A DNA stretch of 64,000 bases from Bacillus infantis (GCF_020171945.1 NZ_JAIVAP010000005.1:186001-250000), one strand, 5' to 3'. Shown: positions 8,638-16,538, counted from the stretch's first letter. Notes: generated by a model from the letters alone, not told the origin. Translations and numbers: made by a program.

Positions 8638-10053
8638 ATGAAGCTGGACTTATATAAAGCAGACCGCCATTGGAAGGATATCGAGCTTTGGAAGGATGTA
8701 ACAGAAGAGCAATGGAATGACTGGCTTTGGCAGCTGACCAATACGATAAGAAACCTGGAAGATTTGAAAAAAGTCATTAATCTGACAGCTGAGGAAGAAG
8801 AGGGCGTAAAGATTTCAACTAAAACAATCCCATTGAATATTACACCATATTATGCATCCCTGATGAATCCTGATGATCCCCGCTGTCCTGTCAGGATGCA
8901 GTCTGTCCCGATTTCTCAGGAAATCCACAAAACGAAATATGACCTTGAAGACCCCCTCCATGAAGATGAAGACTCGCCTGTGCCCGGATTGACGCACCGC
9001 TATCCGGACCGGGTGCTGTTCCTTGTCACCAATCAATGCTCCATGTACTGCCGCTATTGCACAAGGAGAAGGTTCTCCGGCCAGATCGGCATGGGCGTCC
9101 CTAAAAAGCAGCTGGACGATGCGATAGCTTATATCAGGAACACACCTGAAGTCCGTGATGTGCTCATCTCAGGAGGAGATGGACTGTTAATCAATGATAA
9201 AATCCTGGAATATATATTGAAAAACCTGAGGGAAATCGATCATGTTGAAATCATCAGGATCGGCACCAGGGCCCCGGTCGTTTTTCCCCAAAGGATAACA
9301 GAGAACCTGTGCAATATTTTAAAGAAATACCATCCGATCTGGCTGAACACCCACTTCAATACGAGCATTGAAATTACCGAAGAAGCTAAAAAGGCATGCG
9401 AAATGCTCGCCGATGCGGGAGTGCCTGTCGGCAACCAGGCAGTCATCCTGGCGGGCATCAATGACAGTGTCCCGATCATGAAAAAACTGATGCATGACCT
9501 TGTTAAGATCAGGGTGCGTCCTTACTATATCTATCAGTGCGATTTATCAGAAGGCATCGGCCATTTTAGGGCACCTGTTTCAAAAGGACTGGAGATTATA
9601 GAAGGTCTGAGGGGGCATACATCAGGCTACGCCGTACCTACTTTTGTCGTCGATGCACCTGGCGGCGGCGGGAAGATTGCGCTGCAGCCGAATTATTTGA
9701 TCTCCCAAAGCGCTGAAAAGACAGTGCTCCGCAATTTTGAGGGAGTCATAACCTCTTATCCAGAGCCGGAGAATTATGTCCCGGGCAGGGCAGAGGACTA
9801 TTTCAAAAGGATTTATCCTGATATGGACCAGAAGAAAAGCAATACAGGAATATCGGCACTCATGAATGATTCACAGTTCAACCTTGTTCCTGAAGGCCTG
9901 AGAAGGCTGGACCGCAGGGAAGAGTACCAGCAGGATCCGGGGCACCATTCCCTCAAGGATAAACGGGAAAAGCGCGATGAATTGAAAGATAAGAAATTTG
10001 AAGCGCAGATGAAGAAGTGGGGACAGCAGGAGAAGGGAGAGGAACAATCATGA
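8638..10053 (+). CDS. kamA: L-lysine 2,3-aminomutase (KamA/AblA)
   Basis: The 471-residue radical SAM enzyme converts L-lysine to L-beta-lysine. It shows the 4Fe-4S motif CSMYCRYC (Cys134, 138, 141), the SAM-binding GGDGL segment and the PLP lysine (Lys346) in PGGGGK. Near-identity to B. subtilis KamA runs through most of the chain; the C-terminus is a variable, Lys-rich tail. ATG 8638 follows GGGAGGA, whereas TTG 8566 would lie within the promoter. It is translationally coupled to yokU by an ATGA overlap. Regulation should be through KamR and sigma-54, so expression is probably induced when lysine is a nitrogen or carbon source, or during sporulation. Confidence 0.96.
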   Translation: MKLDLYKADRHWKDIELWKDVTEEQWNDWLWQLTNTIRNLEDLKKVINLTAEEEEGVKISTKTIPLNITPYYASLMNPDDPRCPVRMQSVPISQEIHKTKYDLEDPLHEDEDSPVPGLTHRYPDRVLFLVTNQCSMYCRYCTRRRFSGQIGMGVPKKQLDDAIAYIRNTPEVRDVLISGGDGLLINDKILEYILKNLREIDHVEIIRIGTRAPVVFPQRITENLCNILKKYHPIWLNTHFNTSIEITEEAKKACEMLADAGVPVGNQAVILAGINDSVPIMKKLMHDLVKIRVRPYYIYQCDLSEGIGHFRAPVSKGLEIIEGLRGHTSGYAVPTFVVDAPGGGGKIALQPNYLISQSAEKTVLRNFEGVITSYPEPENYVPGRAEDYFKRIYPDMDQKKSNTGISALMNDSQFNLVPEGLRRLDRREEYQQDPGHHSLKDKREKRDELKDKKFEAQMKKWGQQEKGEEQS

Positions 10054-10325
10054 ATTGTGATTGGTGCTCATCTGATGAAACGGCAAGGCAGACAACTTCG
10101 GTCTTCTGGGAACTGCCGGATGGAACAAAAGGGATTGAGATACAAGAAACACCCTGTATTGTATGCACTGGATGCGGAATGATTTATCAGGAAGAAAAGG
10201 TGATTGAACAGATCGAAGACCAGCTCTTTTTAATAGATACGAAAAGAATTGAAAAAACACTTACCTTTGAAGAATTGATGGCTAAACCGAAGCTCCTGAA
10301 GAGGAATTATTTCAAATTCGATTAA
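10050..10325 (+). CDS. yokU: YokU-like zinc-ribbon protein
   Basis: This 91-residue protein has two CxxC pairs (CDWC near the N-terminus and CTGC around residues 36-39) forming a zinc-ribbon-like fold, then a C-terminal helical segment. This resembles the MqsA/YgiT-type N-terminal zinc domains, but no helix-turn-helix DNA-binding domain is evident. Its ATG overlaps the kamA stop, as in B. subtilis where yokU adjoins kamA. The constant pairing suggests a role linked to the aminomutase (for example maturation or regulation), but no function is established. Confidence 0.85.
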   Translation: MNCDWCSSDETARQTTSVFWELPDGTKGIEIQETPCIVCTGCGMIYQEEKVIEQIEDQLFLIDTKRIEKTLTFEELMAKPKLLKRNYFKFD

Positions 10326-10333
10326 GAGACAGC

Positions 10334-10362
10334 AAAAAGGCCCATCGTGAATGGGCCTTTTT
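10334..10362 (+). terminator. Terminator after kamA-yokU
   Basis: AAAAAGGCCCAT pairs perfectly with ATGGGCCTTTTT around a 5-nt loop, giving a symmetric stem that could work in both directions. Confidence 0.9.
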
Positions 10363-10413
10363 GACTTGCATGGAAATCTGCTGCATCTTTTCAAGGCATA
10401 GCAGTAAAAATCC

Positions 10414-10625
10414 AAAAAAAGGCTGCTGAGATGCAGTAGGTGAGCAGCCTTTCATTGGTTTCCTCCCAGCAGTTATACATACCACGTCCCTGTAAAACAG
10501 CCTGCAGACAGCAATCCTCCTGCACATCTTCCAAGGCCGGCTATTCTCGGGAGGAGAGAGCCTTTCTGTTGCTGGTTCAGGAAGGCTCTCTTTTGTGGAC
10601 GAACGGGCAGGCATCCTTTATTATA
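10414..10625 (-). ncRNA. Candidate reverse-strand small RNA between yokU and yozE
   Basis: The 338-base gap 10363-10700 has no convincing gene. On the reverse strand a TATAAT (10625-10620) is followed some 165 bases later by a terminator: GGCTGCT (10427-10421) closes a stem with AGCAGCC (10449-10443) and runs into seven T. In between a 10-bp perfect stem, AGAGAGCCTT with AAGGCTCTCT (10555-10564/10582-10591), and two GGAGG-like motifs opposite a CUCCUCCC stretch suggest a folded RNA. No good -35 is visible and no known family was recognised. Confidence 0.3.
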
Positions 10626-10700
10626 GACGGTATAATGATTGAATTTTAGTGTGCGGCTGTTTTGCCGCCGCTTATTATACCAGAGAAGAAAGGGAGTACC

Positions 10701-10928
10701 ATGTCTAAATCCTTTTATCATTTCCTGATGAAATACCGCCATCCAGAGCCAAAGGACAGCATCAGTTCTTTTGCCAATTCCGCGTTTGAAGACCACAGCT
10801 TCCCAAAAACATCATTTGATTATGATGAACTTAGCAGCTACCTGGAAATGAATGGCCATTATCTCGACAGCATGGCCATCTTTGATGAGTCTTGGGAGCT
10901 TTATTTGGTTTCAGAAACGAAGAGATAA
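10701..10928 (+). CDS. yozE: YozE SAM-like fold protein
   Basis: The 75-residue protein closely matches B. subtilis YozE (DUF1250), a small all-helical protein with a sterile-alpha-motif-like fold. Conserved signatures are SFYHFLMKYRHP at the start, DSISSFAN and FPKTS in the middle, and a FDESWELY end. ATG 10701 follows AAAGGGAG. Its place between yokU and yodN is the same as in B. subtilis. Function is unknown. Confidence 0.9.
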   Translation: MSKSFYHFLMKYRHPEPKDSISSFANSAFEDHSFPKTSFDYDELSSYLEMNGHYLDSMAIFDESWELYLVSETKR

Positions 10929-10959
10929 AAAGCAGTCGGAAAGCTTCATCATATTCATT

Positions 10960-10996
10960 AGAGGTCTGCTTAATCAGCGGCCTCTTTTCTTTTTTT
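10960..10996 (+). terminator. Terminator after yozE
   Basis: AGAGGTC...GGCCTCT forms a stem with a small internal mismatch, followed by TTTTCTTTTTTT. Confidence 0.75.
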
Positions 10997-11094
10997 AGCT
11001 AAATGGCGCATGGGCAAATATGGGACCGAATATCTTCTTCCTGCATATGATATCGTAATTAATACTCACGACGATCATTGAGAGGATGGAGGAT

Positions 11095-11790
11095 ATGGAA
11101 AAGAAGAAAAAGCCAAGATTTAATATCGGTGATACAGTCGTGATCACGATGTATGGAACAGTCGGCAAAATAACAGATGTTAAATGGCTGGACGGAATGC
11201 ATGTTTATGAAGTGAATAAAAGCGAGGGCCTGTTTATGGAATCCAGCCTCCAGATGCTTTCTGAGTATGAAGGAAATATAATGGAGAAAGAACATATAGA
11301 TATTGAATATAAATTTTTGTTCGGCGATCTGGTGCAGGTGAAGGGCTATGGATCAGACCTGTTTAAAGTGGTGGGGTTCCGGACTGAGATCTGGCGCTAT
11401 AAGGAGGATGCCTGGGAGGATGTCATTTATGAGCTTTCCAGAATCAATGACGGCGAATGGCTGGAGGCCGGGGAAGAAGAATTGACCCTCCTTGCGGATG
11501 CAGAAAGCGCCGACACCTTCATCCAGAAGCTGGGGCTTCTTTATCTAATCAACAAGCAGCAGAAGCCTGTCAATTTGAAGAAGCAGCAGGGTTCTGTGAA
11601 GCAGATGGAAAAAGAGTTCCTGGAAAGCCGCAAAGAGAAAAAGCAGATGATTGATGGCCTGCTTGATATATACAATGATTACCGCATCCTGTTCCAGCTG
11701 TTCGGCGACGATGAATACAGGCATATCATGCAGGTGATTGTGCGGAAGCTTAAGCACTTGACTGGCGCCGACGGAAAAAAGCATGCCTAG
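11095..11790 (+). CDS. yodN: YodN-like conserved protein
   Basis: This 231-residue cytosolic protein occupies the yodN position of B. subtilis between yozE and yozD. The N-terminal half contains two short SH3/KOW-like beta stretches, each opening with a GD(T/L)V segment (FNIGDTVVI and FLFGDLVQV), which resemble repeated barrel folds. The C-terminal half, from about residue 150, is strongly helical and charged and probably coiled. ATG 11095 is 9 nt after AGAGG; ATG 11086 is in frame but sits on the ribosome binding site. No function is established. Its stop overlaps the stop of the convergent small gene by 4 nt. Confidence 0.75.
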   Translation: MEKKKKPRFNIGDTVVITMYGTVGKITDVKWLDGMHVYEVNKSEGLFMESSLQMLSEYEGNIMEKEHIDIEYKFLFGDLVQVKGYGSDLFKVVGFRTEIWRYKEDAWEDVIYELSRINDGEWLEAGEEELTLLADAESADTFIQKLGLLYLINKQQKPVNLKKQQGSVKQMEKEFLESRKEKKQMIDGLLDIYNDYRILFQLFGDDEYRHIMQVIVRKLKHLTGADGKKHA

Positions 11791-11957
11791 CCCTGCAAAC
11801 CCGAAGCCAGGTATAAATAGGCAAGATAGGGAAGTCCTCCTGCCAGAAGGATCAGGAACATAGAAGAGAGAACCTTTTCAAAGAGATTGATAATGATACT
11901 GTTATCCTGGTTAACATCCTCTTTTACATCATCCAAAAACGTTCTGAGCCTATTCAT
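11787..11957 (-). CDS. Small single-pass membrane protein
   Basis: The 56-residue protein has a charged N-terminus (Asp/Asn/Lys-rich, about residues 1-25) and one hydrophobic segment (about 30-52) containing FLILLAGGLPYLAYLYL, so it is probably a membrane peptide. ATG 11957 follows GGGAGGCGG at 5 nt, an excellent site that argues for a real gene. It is convergent with yodN, their stop codons overlapping. I do not recognise a family. Confidence 0.6.
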   Translation of the reverse strand: MNRLRTFLDDVKEDVNQDNSIIINLFEKVLSSMFLILLAGGLPYLAYLYLASGLQG

Positions 11958-12100
11958 GCAATCCGCCTCCCGACTTTTCTGATATAACATTGTATGCTTG
12001 TCCTGGGGAAATATGATTACAAGTGATAGATTAAAAGTTTTCTCATATTGTGCATGAAAGAAGGAAAAGCATCATACATTCTGAAAAAGGGGGCGTTGCT

Positions 12101-12271
12101 GTGAGAGAAATCGAAGTTTTTATAGATACGGAGGAAATAGCAGAGTTTTTCTTTCATGAGCTTGTTAAAAGGGGATACGTTCCTGAGGAGATGGAGCTTG
12201 AGGATCTGGCGGATATAACCTTCGAATATCTGCTGGATAAGTGCATCATTGATGAGGAAATTGAAGAATAG
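12101..12271 (+). CDS. yozD: YozD-like protein
   Basis: The 56-residue acidic protein matches B. subtilis YozD, with the signatures IDTEEIAEFFF at the start and ADITFEYL near the end. Start is GTG 12101 behind AAAGGGGG. It sits next to yodN as in B. subtilis. Function is unknown; the high Glu content and lack of basic residues make nucleic-acid binding unlikely. Confidence 0.8.
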   Translation: MREIEVFIDTEEIAEFFFHELVKRGYVPEEMELEDLADITFEYLLDKCIIDEEIEE

Positions 12272-12290
12272 AATACAATAAGAATGAAAG

Positions 12291-12320
12291 CTGGCGCCGG
12301 AAAGAGCGCCAGTTTTCTTT
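12291..12320 (+). terminator. Terminator after yozD
   Basis: CTGGCGC pairs with GCGCCAG around an 8-nt loop, followed by TTTTCTTT. It lies between convergent yozD and yppC. Confidence 0.85.
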
Positions 12321-12344
12321 ATATTGCCGCAATTAACAGAAGTG

Positions 12345-13478
12345 TTAAGGTATTATCTGATGGGCAATAGATTCTGCAGCTGAAAGTAAGACATGCTGCT
12401 TTAGAAGCTTCCCTGTCATATCGTAGTCTTCGGTTTCCGGCAAGATATCCATATGATAAAGGCAGCTGCCCTGCTCATTCTTGAACCAGTCTGTTTTCCT
12501 GGTGAAATAATGCTTTTTGTCCCGCCATGCCTGTTCCAGGGCAGGGCTGTATAGCATTCCAGATTCTTTGCGGGCAGAATATCTGCTGCTCCAGTAGTCG
12601 GACCTTGAAGCAGTATGGGGGGTTCCCATGGCGAACTCTATTATCTTTCTGTGGTGTTTTTTATAAAAAAGGATCTGGTATAGGGATTTGCCTGTGGTTA
12701 TGCGGGCATTGGGAGATTTGAAATCCATGACAGGGACACCGAGCAAGGCAGAGGTATTTGCTTTCTTCAGCGGGAATATAACCGTAGTAAAACCGAGTTT
12801 TTCCTGAAGAAGGAATGGCAGATCATCCAGTACACTGGCACCTGTAGCACTGATGACCCTGTCTTCCAGCATTTTTTGCTCATTCACGATCATGGCTGCT
12901 GTAATCACAGCAGAAGAGCCATGCTCATAAAAATGATTCCAAAAAGGCTCCATCCAGCATGATACATGAAATTTTGGGAGCAGGTGAAACAGAGGAACGC
13001 CCGTTTCCCTGCTGTATTCTAACAGCAGGAGCTGCGGGTATGCATCCTGGAAAATATAAGCATTGCAGCGCTCAAGAAAAAGAAAGTACCGCTCCTGGTC
13101 TTCTTCCGTGAGGAAATTGTCCAGATAAAAACTCTTTAGGTCTGTCATATAGTAGCCGCCATTCCTAGATACCATATGGGCAAGAAAGGCCCAGTGGAGA
13201 TCGGGGTTGCGCTTGTAAAATAATAGATAGGCTTCTGTCCTCGTGCTATTGTTGCGGTTATATTTTTCGGTTTCAGCGGAAATAGCCGCTGCGATTTTCT
13301 TTTCTTTTTCTGTCAATATATAAATCGGCGTATTAATTTTAGCCTGGCTGATTAGTGCCTGTTCAATGCCGGCTTTCTCCCGTTCGGTAAGCAAGGTTTT
13401 CTTTGGGATGTCAGGCACAATGCGGTAATTCAAAATCCTTCTCAGCCATGCAGGATAAAATTCTGCAAATAATTTCAT
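12345..13478 (-). CDS. yppC: YppC-like DUF2515 protein
   Basis: This 377-residue soluble protein fits the DUF2515 (YppC) family. Recognisable blocks are NxNxxxRTEAYLxF (near residue 80), HWAFLAHMVSRNGGYYMTD (about 95-115) and LFLERCNAYIFQDAYPQLLLYEYS. ATG 13478 follows GGGGAGG at 6 nt. No signal peptide or membrane helix is evident and no catalytic motif is known. In B. subtilis yppC lies elsewhere (near ponA/recU), so its place here within the yod cluster is a rearrangement. Function unknown. Confidence 0.75.
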   Translation of the reverse strand: MKLFAEFYPAWLRRILNYRIVPDIPKKTLLTEREKAGIEQALISQAKINTPIYILTEKEKKIAAAISAETEKYNRNNSTRTEAYLLFYKRNPDLHWAFLAHMVSRNGGYYMTDLKSFYLDNFLTEEDQERYFLFLERCNAYIFQDAYPQLLLLEYSRETGVPLFHLLPKFHVSCWMEPFWNHFYEHGSSAVITAAMIVNEQKMLEDRVISATGASVLDDLPFLLQEKLGFTTVIFPLKKANTSALLGVPVMDFKSPNARITTGKSLYQILFYKKHHRKIIEFAMGTPHTASRSDYWSSRYSARKESGMLYSPALEQAWRDKKHYFTRKTDWFKNEQGSCLYHMDILPETEDYDMTGKLLKQHVLLSAAESIAHQIIP

Positions 13479-13631
13479 TTTGCCTCCCCGGATATGAAAC
13501 TTTATGATCATCCATACGTATTAAAAATCATCAGGCTGAAATGAACGCATATCGTTATATTAAATGTATTAAAGTACTTTCGGCTTCATGTATGCTGCTT
13601 CAGCAGTCTAATTGAAATAGGGGGAAACAGG

Positions 13632-14402
13632 ATGTCATTTTTTAATAAAGTGCTGGCAAGTGTAGGTGTGGGTTCTGCTTCTGTTGATACGAAATTGGAG
13701 CGGGACTCCTTTTATCCGGGTGAAATGGCCAAGGGTGTCATTGAAATCAGGGGAGGGAAGACAGAGCAGAAAATCGACCAGATTTACCTGGCTCTGAATA
13801 CAACTTATATTAGAGAGTCAGATGATAAGAAATATACAGCTGCAGGTGTGATTGATAAATACAGGATTGCTGAGACACTGACGATCCAGCCGAATGAAAC
13901 GCGGGAAATTCCTTTCTCTATTCAAATCTCTGAGGATGCACCTCTGACATTGGGAAGAACGAAGGTATGGATTTCAACTGGCCTGGACATTAAAAATGCG
14001 GTAGATCCCGGCGACAAAGATTATATATCCATTAAGCCGAACAGGCTCATGGACGGTGTATTCCAGGCAGTTTCCTATCTTGGCTTCAGGCTCCGGGAAG
14101 CAGAATGTGAAGAAGCGCCACGCAGGCTGCGCGGCAGGCTTCCTTTCATACAGGAGTTTGAGTTCGTTCCGGTTTCAGGGCCATTCAGGGGCAAGCTTGA
14201 TGAGCTTGAACTGGTATTCCGTCCTGCCGGCGGCGGCCAGATGGAGCTGATGCTGCAGGTTGACCGGAAAGCACGGGGGCTCGGAGGCTTCCTTTCAGAG
14301 GCCCTGGAAATGGATGAAACCAATGTGAGGATGAGGGTTTCAGATTATGATCTCGCCGGAATCAGACAGAAATTGGAAAATACCATAGCACAGTATTGCT
14401 GA
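13632..14402 (+). CDS. spo0M: Sporulation-control protein Spo0M
   Basis: The 256-residue protein is full length for Spo0M (about 258 residues in B. subtilis). It starts with MSFFNKVLASVGVGSA, followed by an arrestin-like beta-sandwich fold (residues about 15-130) and a second beta-sandwich. Spo0M affects sporulation and cell-shape/cytoskeletal processes at stage 0, by an unknown mechanism. ATG 13632 follows AGGGGGAAA. It is monocistronic with a strong terminator. In B. subtilis it is controlled by sigma-H and sigma-W; I found no clear match for either promoter here. Confidence 0.92.
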   Translation: MSFFNKVLASVGVGSASVDTKLERDSFYPGEMAKGVIEIRGGKTEQKIDQIYLALNTTYIRESDDKKYTAAGVIDKYRIAETLTIQPNETREIPFSIQISEDAPLTLGRTKVWISTGLDIKNAVDPGDKDYISIKPNRLMDGVFQAVSYLGFRLREAECEEAPRRLRGRLPFIQEFEFVPVSGPFRGKLDELELVFRPAGGGQMELMLQVDRKARGLGGFLSEALEMDETNVRMRVSDYDLAGIRQKLENTIAQYC

Positions 14403-14463
14403 AGAAGGTCTCAGAGAAAACAGAGAATTCAGGGATCAGAGCTGAAATTCCGTAATGCAGTAA

Positions 14464-14517
14464 GCAGCGCCGCCCCGCGGAAAGCGAAGTGACTGGAACG
14501 GAAATCAACAGCCCCAT
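14464..14517 (+). repeat. Truncated copy of the 141-bp repeat
   Basis: This stretch matches the last 52-54 bases of the two full repeats at 50446-50587 and 50756-50896, from CGCCGCCCCGCGG to CAACAGCCCCA, with a few substitutions. The 5' half of the element is missing. Confidence 0.75.
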
Positions 14518-14565
14518 TAACATCAAAAAACGATGGCAAATAAAACAATATTCCTACTGTATTTG

Positions 14566-14590
14566 ACGATGGAAAACCATCGTTTTTTTT
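14566..14590 (+). terminator. Terminator after spo0M
   Basis: ACGATGG, AAAA loop, CCATCGT, then eight T. It lies between convergent spo0M and the glycerophosphodiesterase gene. Confidence 0.88.
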
Positions 14591-14614
14591 ATGCAGTAAA
14601 ACCTTCAGTTATAC

Positions 14615-15613
14615 TCATGGATCCACAAAAGAAAAGAGCCGTTCAAAAGTGCTGGCGTATTGTAAGGAACTGTCTGGATAAAGGTCTGATATGATTCCGT
14701 TGACTCCCAGTCGCTGCATGGCTGTAAATTGATGTTTTTGCGTGACCGTCCATGAATTTACTTTGTACCCAAATGATTTTGCCTGGGTGACAAAGGATTT
14801 GGATAAGAATGCATGATGGACAGACAAGAAATCGGCAAAGCTTCTGTAGGAGGCGAGCTGGAACATATTGAGCGGCTTGCTGACCAGGATTCCGGCCTTG
14901 ACTTTGGGAGAAAGGGCGCTGAATGTCCTGATATCAGCGATATTAAAAGACTGCACCATCAGGAGTTCAGGGTTGATGCCCTCCTCGAGTGTTTGGTTCA
15001 GCAAAACAGCCACCTCTTTTGCCAGGCTTGCTTCACTTCCTGCCCCCTTCATTTCAATAAGAAGGCCGATTTTCCCCCCGAAACGCTTTACGACATCTTT
15101 CAGCAGAGGGATTTTTTCTCCTTCATACTGATCGCTGAACCAGGAACCTGCGTCCAGCTCCTTCAGCCGGCTGGCGGTCAGCTCTGTTACCAGTCCGGCT
15201 CCTCCTGTTGTCCTGCCGACATCTCCATCATGGATGACCACAGGCTGGTGATCGCGGCTAAGCCACACATCCAGCTCAATAAAATCAAAACCAAGTTCAT
15301 AGGCTTTTTCAAAGGCAGCCATCGTATTCTCGGGAGCAAATTGGACAGCGCCCCGGTGGGCAATGGACTGAAAAGGGCCCAGCGGCTGAAATGCAAAGCT
15401 CAGGAAGGATACAAGGATGCCGAGAAGCAGGGACCCTGCAAAAGTGTTTTTTATGCGAAAAGGCAAGAGGCGGAATTCTTTGCGGGAAAGCCGTTCAAAG
15501 GCACGTACCGCCAGTAGATGAATGAGAATAATAAATGAAAAGATCCTGGATCGGGAGAAGCAGAAGCGGTTTCTTCCTGAAAGGGCAGCTTTCGTTGCAC
15601 TGAGGCCCCTCAT
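14615..15613 (-). CDS. Membrane-associated glycerophosphodiester phosphodiesterase
   Basis: The 332-residue protein has a basic N-terminus with about two hydrophobic segments (residues about 22-36 and 58-78) and then a complete GDPD catalytic domain from about residue 84. Motifs are AHRGAVQFAPENT (catalytic His and Glu), the metal-binding ELDVWLSRD, VVIHDGDVGRTT, and GLLIEMKG. It would hydrolyse glycerophosphodiesters from phospholipid or teichoic-acid turnover to glycerol-3-phosphate. The N-terminal membrane part suggests an outward-facing domain. ATG 15613 is 7 nt after AAGGGGGA; ATG 15619 abuts that site and is less likely. Confidence 0.88.
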   Translation of the reverse strand: MRGLSATKAALSGRNRFCFSRSRIFSFIILIHLLAVRAFERLSRKEFRLLPFRIKNTFAGSLLLGILVSFLSFAFQPLGPFQSIAHRGAVQFAPENTMAAFEKAYELGFDFIELDVWLSRDHQPVVIHDGDVGRTTGGAGLVTELTASRLKELDAGSWFSDQYEGEKIPLLKDVVKRFGGKIGLLIEMKGAGSEASLAKEVAVLLNQTLEEGINPELLMVQSFNIADIRTFSALSPKVKAGILVSKPLNMFQLASYRSFADFLSVHHAFLSKSFVTQAKSFGYKVNSWTVTQKHQFTAMQRLGVNGIISDLYPDSSLQYASTFERLFSFVDP

Positions 15614-15833
15614 ATACATTCCCCCTTCTGTAGGTTGGGTTTATATATAATATGCGGAAGCAAGCATGTCCGGAAATGACATACGACAGAATTTTATGAA
15701 AAACGATAAAATTAGAAAATATTCTTTGAAGGAATCGACAGGACGAAAATGTAATAATTGTAGTAGAAGATATAGAGGTGCTGGCTGAAAAGGGAGGATC
15801 TGGCAAAGGGAATTACTAAAGGAGGCTTGCTTC

Positions 15834-16148
15834 ATGCTGAAGGAATTATCATTGCCAATGTTGAAGCAGAAGGATTTTGACGTGACGATTTTCCAGACGC
15901 CGGAGTTTCGGCAAAAGAAAGGGTATAAGCAGGTGTACAGGCTGCCCATTAAGGGTGCGTCACATGAGGAGTGCCTTGATCATGCTTTCAGGAGTTTCAA
16001 TGTTCCCGATCGCATGCCGGCTGACTTCAGAGGACGATTTCTGTCAACAGGTGATATTATCTTTATTGATGAGGGGAGAAGGGGGCAGTTCTACTATCAG
16101 CTTAAACCAGGCGGCTGGGCGCAAGTGAACCGGGTGCACATCAGATAG
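15834..16148 (+). CDS. yodL: YodL-like regulator of cell shape
   Basis: The 104-residue protein fits the YodL family, with FDVTIFQTPEFRQKKGYKQ near the start and TGDIIFIDEG plus YYQLKPGGW in the C-terminal half. In B. subtilis YodL is a Spo0A-controlled protein that inhibits MreB-dependent cell-width control early in sporulation. ATG 15834 follows AAGGAGG. It stands between the phosphodiesterase gene and deoD, matching B. subtilis order. Two imperfect Spo0A-box-like sequences (ACGACA and ATCGACA on this strand, 15680-15740) lie upstream but are weak. Confidence 0.85.
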   Translation: MLKELSLPMLKQKDFDVTIFQTPEFRQKKGYKQVYRLPIKGASHEECLDHAFRSFNVPDRMPADFRGRFLSTGDIIFIDEGRRGQFYYQLKPGGWAQVNRVHIR

Positions 16149-16156
16149 ATAAAGGG

Positions 16157-16188
16157 AAAGCAGCAGGTAAATGCCGCCTGCTGCTTTT
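16157..16188 (+). terminator. Terminator after yodL
   Basis: AAAGCAGCAGG pairs with CCTGCTGCTTT around a 9-nt loop, followed by a T/C-rich tract. It serves yodL and may also end the reverse-strand transcript of the small genes. Confidence 0.85.
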
Positions 16189-16193
16189 CCTTT

Positions 16194-16319
16194 TTATTTT
16201 TTTCGCCTTTCGGCAGAATTCTCTTTGCCATGTGCTTCATGTTCAGCCACGATAGCTTCAGGCGGGATATGATTGTTTTTCTTTGGTGAATTGATGCGGT
16301 TGCGATGTTTTTTTCCCAT
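16194..16319 (-). CDS. Tiny basic spore-type protein, second of a pair
   Basis: A 41-residue, highly charged protein starting MGKKHRNRIN and ending SAERRKK. ATG 16319 follows GAGGAGGAG at 8 nt, a near-optimal site. It is hydrophilic, Lys/Arg/His/Asn-rich and free of Cys and Trp, in the style of minor small acid-soluble or forespore proteins. It sits 32 nt behind another such gene and probably shares its transcript. I do not recognise a named family; a spore role is inferred from composition and the sigma-G-like promoter. Confidence 0.6.
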   Translation of the reverse strand: MGKKHRNRINSPKKNNHIPPEAIVAEHEAHGKENSAERRKK

Positions 16320-16351
16320 TGGCGCTTCTCCTCCTCGAATCTTTACATGGA

Positions 16352-16480
16352 CTATTGTTTATGCTTCCTCCGAATTGTTTTGGAGGTGTGCGGTTCAGTA
16401 TTGGAACGTGAAGATGGGTTGGTTTCATTCGCATGCTGGACAGCCTGTCTCAGCTTTTTGCTCATCGGTTCTTGCGGCAT
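16352..16480 (-). CDS. Tiny basic spore-type protein, first of a pair
   Basis: A 42-residue hydrophilic protein (start MPQEPMSKKLRQ, end RRKHKQ). ATG 16480 follows a perfect AAGGAGG at 7 nt. Composition is Gln/Asn/Ser/Thr/Lys-rich with no hydrophobic segment. A sigma-G-like promoter lies about 30 bases upstream. It is short enough to be missed by ordinary gene calling. No family was recognised. Confidence 0.6.
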   Translation of the reverse strand: MPQEPMSKKLRQAVQHANETNPSSRSNTEPHTSKTIRRKHKQ

Positions 16481-16509
16481 GTTTATCCCTCCTTAGGAAA
16501 AACTAATAT

Positions 16510-16538
16510 TAGGTTGCCCGGGGCAGAAAAAAACATGC
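16510..16538 (-). promoter_or_regulatory. Candidate sigma-G promoter for the small-gene pair
   Basis: On the reverse strand GCATG (16538-16534) fits the sigma-G -35 (GnATR). It is spaced 17 bp from CAACCTA (16516-16510), one mismatch from the -10 CATnnTA. The small gene starts 30 bases downstream. Confidence 0.5.

Noticed and set aside
10312-10614. Reverse-strand 100-codon frame between yokU and yozE
   Set aside because: It reads straight through two terminator hairpins, and its 3' end overlaps yokU; the protein is low-complexity.
14813-15517. Long open frame on the + strand (234 codons)
   Set aside because: It is antisense to the glycerophosphodiesterase gene, has no ribosome binding site and its composition follows the other strand's codon use.
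15670-15745. Spo0A boxes upstream of yodL
   Set aside because: Two sequences resemble the reverse complement of TGTCGAA but each has mismatches at important positions, and no promoter was placed next to them.
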